NCBI GenBank assembly: GCA_947258735.1
Contig: CAMYJJ010000100.1
Coordinates: 1 to 10,017 of the forward strand
Length of the DNA: 10,017 nucleotides
DNA from: Thermodesulfovibrionia bacterium
GTDB taxonomy: Bacteria > Nitrospirota > Thermodesulfovibrionia > UBA6902
Reading direction: 5' to 3'
Shown here: positions 6,862 through 10,017 of the stretch, piece after piece
Layout: every line of letters begins with the position of its first letter
Position numbering within the stretch: the stretch's first letter is position 1
Notes under the pieces: generated by a model
Databases searched by the model: none
The model's input: only the letters and a program-made list of their open reading frames with translations
Told to the model about the DNA's origin: nothing
Position numbers and translations under genes: made by a program

Positions 6862-7148
6862 ACTGAAACTACTTCCTTTAAAATATTCTCTTTGATCTGT
6901 CTCTTTAAAGCCATTGGCGTAGCAAGATCGACCTTCATACCGAGAATACTCTCTAAATAAGCTATTAAATCAACATATTCCCATCCTATAGGTTCATCAA
7001 AATCAACGAGTATGTCTATGTCACTTCTATTGTTCTCTTCTCCACGAGCAAAAGAACCAAAAATACCTATATTTTTTACATGGTATTTCAATCGCAAGTC
7101 ATCTCTATGAGATCGAAGAGTATCCTTAATTTCATCTAAAGTTTTCAT
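6858..7148 (-). CDS. MntA-like minimal nucleotidyltransferase antitoxin
   Basis: A 96-residue MNT-family protein with the motif GSFARGEENNRSDID (31-45), that is GS-x10-DxD with Asp43 and Asp45, and a third acidic residue at Asp74 (KVDLAT). MntA antitoxins transfer nucleotides to a tyrosine of the HepT toxin and so neutralise it. An in-frame ATG exists nine codons upstream at 7175, but a consensus extended -10 box (TGGTATAAT) lies between the two, and AAAGGA sits just before the ATG at 7148, so I chose the shorter protein. It precedes hepT with a four-base overlap. It is separated from bioF by about 210 bases with no recognisable gene, and the pair looks inserted into the biotin cluster. Confidence 0.9.
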   Translation of the reverse strand: MKTLDEIKDTLRSHRDDLRLKYHVKNIGIFGSFARGEENNRSDIDILVDFDEPIGWEYVDLIAYLESILGMKVDLATPMALKRQIKENILKEVVSV

Positions 7149-7163
7149 GAATCCTTTTTCAGA

Positions 7164-7172
7164 ATTATACCA
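7164..7172 (-). promoter_or_regulatory. Extended -10 promoter of the mntA-hepT pair
   Basis: Minus strand TGGTATAAT is a perfect extended -10 (TGnTATAAT). A -35 box is weak, as is usual for this promoter type. The start of transcription would fall just before the AAAGGA at 7157-7152 and the ATG at 7148, giving a very short leader and its own expression for the pair. Confidence 0.65.
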
Positions 7173-7358
7173 CAAAGAATATGAGTCAGAAACGGAATAT
7201 TTTTACAATAGTTACGCTACTTCTTATAAGCAATGATGTTGAACTGTAACATTAATAATTCCGGAAATAATAAGCCCCAGATTAACATATGAAGTTGCAT
7301 GGAAAGCCCAGGTATAATTTTAATTTGCCCGAAATCATTCGCATTATACATTTTGTAT

Positions 7359-8594
7359 TTAATATTCTTTCAAATACTCCAAAACCCGATCAATATCTTC
7401 AGTCGTATGACCTGCGGTTACCGAAAACCTGATCCTGCATCTGTTTTCCTTTACCGTTGGAGGCCGTATTGCCGGTGCATAGATATTTTTCCTGTACAGG
7501 TATTTTTCCAGTCGAAGGGTTTCTTTGAGATTTCCCGTGAGAATGGGAATGATCGGGGTTTCGGATTGCATTGTTTCAAAACCAAGCTCTGAGACCCCTT
7601 TGAAGAGTCTTTCCCTGTTTCTCCATAATCTATTTCTCAGACGGGAAGAACTGGTAGCTATAATATGAAGTGCCATTGCTGATGCCGATGCAACAGCAGG
7701 GGGTAATGCAGTGGAGTACATAAAACTCCTGGACCTGTTGACAAGCAGGTTTATTAAGGAACTATTGCCGGCAACAAAAGCGCCGAAACATCCGGCGGCC
7801 TTGCTCAGTGTTCCCATCTGAATAATACTCCTGTCTTTAATGGCAAAATGTTCCAGTCCGCCCCTGCCTGTTTTACCCAGAACACCAGTACCATGCGCAT
7901 CATCGATCATAAACAGCGCGTTAAACTGCCTGCTTAATGTACGGATTGATTTCAATGGAGCGATATCACCGTCCATGCTGAAAACAGTATCTGTTACAAT
8001 TAACTTTTTCTTGATGGCCTTATTTTTTAAGGATGTTATCAGCAGTTCCTCGAGGTGAGACAGGTCCTTATGCCGGTAAATGCTGATGTTGGCCTTTGAC
8101 AGCCTGGCGCCATCGATAATGCTTGCATGGTTTAACTCATCACTGAAGATGATAGTGTTTTCATCTGCAATTACAGGCAGTATCCCGGTATTGGCTGCAT
8201 AGCCTGTGTTAAATAAAAGGGCAGTTCGGGTATTCTTAAACCGTGCTATTGACTGCTCAAGCATGACATGCGGTGTCATAGTGCCGCTTAATAGCCGTGC
8301 CGCTCCTGCACCGACTCCATATCGCTGTATGGCAAAGCACGCAGCTTTTATTACTTCCCTATGCCCGGACAGGTTCAGGTAATCATTGGAAGCATAATTG
8401 ATACAGGTTTTCCCTTTGACGGATATACGCGGACCCTGGGGTGACTCAATGCAGGTAAGTTTTCTAAGAAGAGAGCTATCTTTAAGCCGTTTCAGTTCAT
8501 CCTTAAAAGATTCAGTCTTTGTTCTTTGTTCTTTGATCTTTGTTCTGTTTTCTTTGACCTGCCCCCTGATTTTATCAGACGCCTTCACGTTCAT
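7359..8594 (-). CDS. bioF: 8-amino-7-oxononanoate synthase
   Basis: BioF condenses pimeloyl-ACP or pimeloyl-CoA with alanine, the first ring-assembly step of biotin. The 411-residue protein has the alpha-oxoamine synthase features: NYASNDYLNLSGH (66-78), LNHASIIDG with His156, the PLP-binding DDAHGTGVLG (231-240) and the Schiff-base Lys265 in GTLSKAAGCFG. It is longer than the usual 385-395 residues because residues 10-28 are a charged insert (two 7-residue repeats, KENRTKI and KEQRTKT) encoded by a 7-base tandem repeat. No in-frame ATG, GTG or TTG occurs after this insert, so translation must start at 8594 or at the GTG two codons on, before the repeat. No clear ribosome binding site is seen. 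The start lies 20 bases inside the end of queE, which suggests co-transcription. Between its stop and mntA lies a 210-base gap without a gene. Confidence 0.93.
   Translation of the reverse strand: MNVKASDKIRGQVKENRTKIKEQRTKTESFKDELKRLKDSSLLRKLTCIESPQGPRISVKGKTCINYASNDYLNLSGHREVIKAACFAIQRYGVGAGAARLLSGTMTPHVMLEQSIARFKNTRTALLFNTGYAANTGILPVIADENTIIFSDELNHASIIDGARLSKANISIYRHKDLSHLEELLITSLKNKAIKKKLIVTDTVFSMDGDIAPLKSIRTLSRQFNALFMIDDAHGTGVLGKTGRGGLEHFAIKDRSIIQMGTLSKAAGCFGAFVAGNSSLINLLVNRSRSFMYSTALPPAVASASAMALHIIATSSSRLRNRLWRNRERLFKGVSELGFETMQSETPIIPILTGNLKETLRLEKYLYRKNIYAPAIRPPTVKENRCRIRFSVTAGHTTEDIDRVLEYLKEY
8517..8558 (-). repeat. Heptanucleotide tandem repeat inside bioF
   Basis: Six 7-base units on the plus strand: CTTTGTT, CTTTGTT, CTTTGAT, CTTTGTT, CTGTTTT and CTTTGAC. 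Three are exact and three are variants. The array lies within bioF codons 13-26 and encodes two copies of a 7-residue charged repeat. Because 7 is not a multiple of 3, gain or loss of one unit would shift the bioF frame. Confidence 0.8.
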
Positions 8595-9219
8595 CAGGGG
8601 CCCAGATATATTTATGGATCTGGAGCTGCACTCTTACCGGAAGGTTATCCTGTAATACCCAGGTAACCAGGTCCTTGGGCGAAAGGTCACCATAGGCCGG
8701 TGACATGAGAATATTATCGAAACGTTCGTTCAGATTATTTTCTGAAATGATATTTTTTGCCCACTGATAATCGGACTCGTCCATAACAACAAACTTGATC
8801 TGGTCCGTTTTTTTAAGAAAATCAAAATTCTTTGGCCTCATACGCTCGCTCATATTGCTCTTGGGTGTCTTGTAGTCCATGATAATATTCAGCCTTTTAT
8901 CGAGGCATCCTATGCAGATGGAGCCGTTTGTTTCTATCAGTACCTCATAGCCTTTATCAAGAAGCGTTTTTAACAGCTTCGGGGTCTCTTCCTGGAGAAG
9001 CGGTTCACCTCCGGTAAATTCGACGCATTTAACACCATACTCTTCAATCTTTGCAATGATATCCTCATCACTGATCTCTTCTCCGTTATAATAAGCATAG
9101 TTGGTGTCGCAATACGTGCATCTGAGGTTGCAGCCGGCAAGCCTGATAAAGGTACAGGGCAGTCCCGCATATGTTGACTCCCCCTGAATACTTTTGAATA
9201 TTTCGTTTATCTTAAGCAT
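8575..9219 (-). CDS. queE: 7-carboxy-7-deazaguanine synthase (radical SAM)
   Basis: QueE rearranges 6-carboxytetrahydropterin to 7-carboxy-7-deazaguanine in queuosine (and other deazapurine) synthesis. The 214-residue protein begins with the family signature MLKINEIFKSIQGEST, has the radical-SAM cysteines CNLRCTYC (Cys30, Cys34, Cys37), the FTGGEPLLQ glycine-rich segment (68-76), and the QIHKYIWAP C-terminal segment. Length fits the family. No other queuosine genes (queC, queD, queF) are in the window. The gene is first of the minus-strand run and overlaps bioF by 20 bases, so it probably drives bioF transcription. A promoter with TTGTCA and TATTAT lies upstream, divergent from nfeD. Confidence 0.95.
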   Translation of the reverse strand: MLKINEIFKSIQGESTYAGLPCTFIRLAGCNLRCTYCDTNYAYYNGEEISDEDIIAKIEEYGVKCVEFTGGEPLLQEETPKLLKTLLDKGYEVLIETNGSICIGCLDKRLNIIMDYKTPKSNMSERMRPKNFDFLKKTDQIKFVVMDESDYQWAKNIISENNLNERFDNILMSPAYGDLSPKDLVTWVLQDNLPVRVQLQIHKYIWAPDEREGV

Positions 9220-9256
9220 GAATAAGTAGAAATTAAACGTTGTTTATGATAAGAAG

Positions 9257-9286
9257 ATAATATCATATAATGAAATCTCTTGACAA
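9257..9286 (-). promoter_or_regulatory. Candidate queE-bioF promoter
   Basis: Minus strand TTGTCA (9286-9281) and TATTAT (9262-9257) are 18 bases apart, each matching consensus at 5 of 6 positions, with a 37-base leader to the queE ATG. Its -35 overlaps that of the divergent nfeD promoter. No preQ1 riboswitch fold is apparent in the short leader. Confidence 0.5.
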
Positions 9287-9310
9287 TTATCATAATTATA
9301 CAGTTATACT
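9280..9310 (+). promoter_or_regulatory. Candidate nfeD promoter with no leader
   Basis: TTGACA (9280-9285, perfect) and TATACT (9305-9310, 5 of 6) are 19 bases apart. Only seven bases separate the -10 from the nfeD ATG, so transcription would begin at the start codon. A perfect 13-base palindrome AATTATCATAATT (9285-9297) fills part of the spacer and could be an operator. Confidence 0.5.
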
Positions 9311-9317
9311 TTTCTAG

Positions 9318-10017
9318 ATGAAAAAATTCCTTCTTATTCCTGCAATTATATTGATCACCCTGTATTTCCATCCGTTACAGGCTTGCGCGGACATACGTGT
9401 GGTAAGAGTCAACGGTGTTGTCAATCCTGTGATGTCAGAATTTATCTCATCGAACATTGATCTGGCTGATAAAAATAATGCAGAAGCAGTGGTAATCGAA
9501 CTGGATACACCGGGCGGCCTGGACACATCGATGAGATTAATTGTAAAGAAGATTAATGCAAGCAGGACACCCGTTATTGTGTATGTATCGCCGGGCGGTG
9601 CCCGGGCAGCGTCCGCCGGCGTGTTTATCACCATGGCTGCACATGTAGCTGCCATGGCTCCCGGTACAAACATCGGTGCTGCCCATCCGGTAGCTGTTGG
9701 AGGCAAGATGGACAAGACCATGGCTGAAAAGGCTGAAAATGATGCAGCCGCTTATATCATATCCATAGCTGAAAAAAGAAACAGGAATGCTGAATGGGCT
9801 GAAAAAGCTGTCAGGGAAAGCCTCTCCATAACCGAAAACGAAGCGCTGAAGACGAATGTGATAGACATGGTTTCGAACAACTTAACATCATTGCTCGCAG
9901 CCGTTGATAACAAAGAGGTCGAGACGATTGATGGCAAGATGAACATCAACACCAGTGAGGTCAACATAATTTATGTGGAAATGAGTGTTCGTCATAAGAT
10001 CCTGGACATAATCAGTG
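9318..10017 (+). CDS. nfeD: NfeD-family membrane serine protease, ClpP class (N-terminal part; runs off the window)
   Basis: The first 233 codons of a long NfeD (nodulation formation efficiency D) protein are visible and no stop is reached. Residues 1-24 form a signal peptide (MKKFLLIPAI start, hydrophobic core, then LQACA). The ClpP-like protease domain follows: VVIELDTPGGLDTSM (58-72), the catalytic serine Ser99 in ARAASAG, MAPGTNIGAAHPV (113-125), and a candidate catalytic Lys138 in the EKAENDAAAYI segment, which matches the Ser-Lys dyad known for archaeal 1510-N. These proteases are anchored by C-terminal membrane segments (outside this window) and usually work with a stomatin/SPFH partner, probably encoded downstream. 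The ATG has no Shine-Dalgarno and lies just after a promoter. LQAC could also be read as a weak lipobox. Confidence 0.9.
   Translation, partial: MKKFLLIPAIILITLYFHPLQACADIRVVRVNGVVNPVMSEFISSNIDLADKNNAEAVVIELDTPGGLDTSMRLIVKKINASRTPVIVYVSPGGARAASAGVFITMAAHVAAMAPGTNIGAAHPVAVGGKMDKTMAEKAENDAAAYIISIAEKRNRNAEWAEKAVRESLSITENEALKTNVIDMVSNNLTSLLAAVDNKEVETIDGKMNINTSEVNIIYVEMSVRHKILDIIS

Noticed and set aside
7176..7358. Hidden gene, biotin operator or RNA in the bioF-mntA gap
   Set aside because: The gap is A/T-rich, has only a 5-base-pair mini-hairpin (ATACATTTTGTAT near 7348), no open frame with family features, and no BirA-type palindrome.
8970..9170. 66-residue minus-strand frame within queE in another frame
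   Set aside because: The queE frame covers it with radical-SAM motifs.
9220..9256. preQ1 riboswitch in the queE leader
   Set aside because: The leader after the predicted promoter is only 37 bases and does not show the C-rich loop and A-rich tail of a preQ1 aptamer.
9314..9721. 135-residue minus-strand open frame opposite nfeD
   Set aside because: The plus strand here encodes a clear NfeD protease with signal peptide and catalytic motif; the opposite frame has no recognisable domain and is a shadow.

Overview
The window (about 10 kb, moderate G+C) looks like ordinary chromosome from a Gram-negative, probably anaerobic or sulfur-cycling bacterium. The gene types (two-CW/PilZ protein, TusA-like protein coupled to homoserine dehydrogenase, AlaC-type aminotransferase next to hom, NfeD protease) and the dispersed GTCATTCCGG...CCGGAATCCAG inverted repeat are what I would expect in Nitrospirota or Deltaproteobacteria-like (Desulfobacterota) genomes. 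This assignment is an inference from memory of such genomes, not a search result.

Layout. Bases 1-3970 are all on the minus strand. In transcription order they hold lipA (lipoyl synthase, 3970-3098), an alaC-type aminotransferase (2931-1759), hom (homoserine dehydrogenase, 1544-234) and a TusA-family sulfur carrier (232-1, cut by the window edge). Hairpin terminators follow lipA and the aminotransferase, so these appear to be separate units, with hom-tusA as one translationally coupled unit. On the plus strand, 4208-4855 encodes a cysteine-rich two-CW plus PilZ protein that transcribes toward the next block.

Bases 4894-9219 are again minus strand and form a biotin-centred cluster. In transcription order it runs queE (7-carboxy-7-deazaguanine synthase), bioF (overlapping queE by 20 bases), a MntA/HepT nucleotidyltransferase-HEPN toxin-antitoxin pair, a FabG-like SDR reductase, and bioD. 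The toxin-antitoxin pair has its own extended -10 promoter and lower G+C, so it looks like an insertion into the biotin cluster. bioF and bioD cover two of the four late biotin steps; bioA and bioB are not in the window. At the right edge, 9318-10017 (plus) is the N-terminal part of an NfeD/ClpP-class membrane serine protease, divergent from queE.

The most notable signals are these: a six-unit 7-base tandem repeat inside the start of bioF, where a copy-number change would shift the frame; the toxin-antitoxin pair within the biotin genes, with a HepT that lacks the usual tyrosine of RX4HXY; divergent queE/nfeD promoters that share one -35 box; lipA and nfeD starts that lie where transcription should begin (possible leaderless mRNAs); and the hom-tusA coupling. 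I see no wholly novel system, no CRISPR array, no tRNA or rRNA gene, and no insertion sequence.
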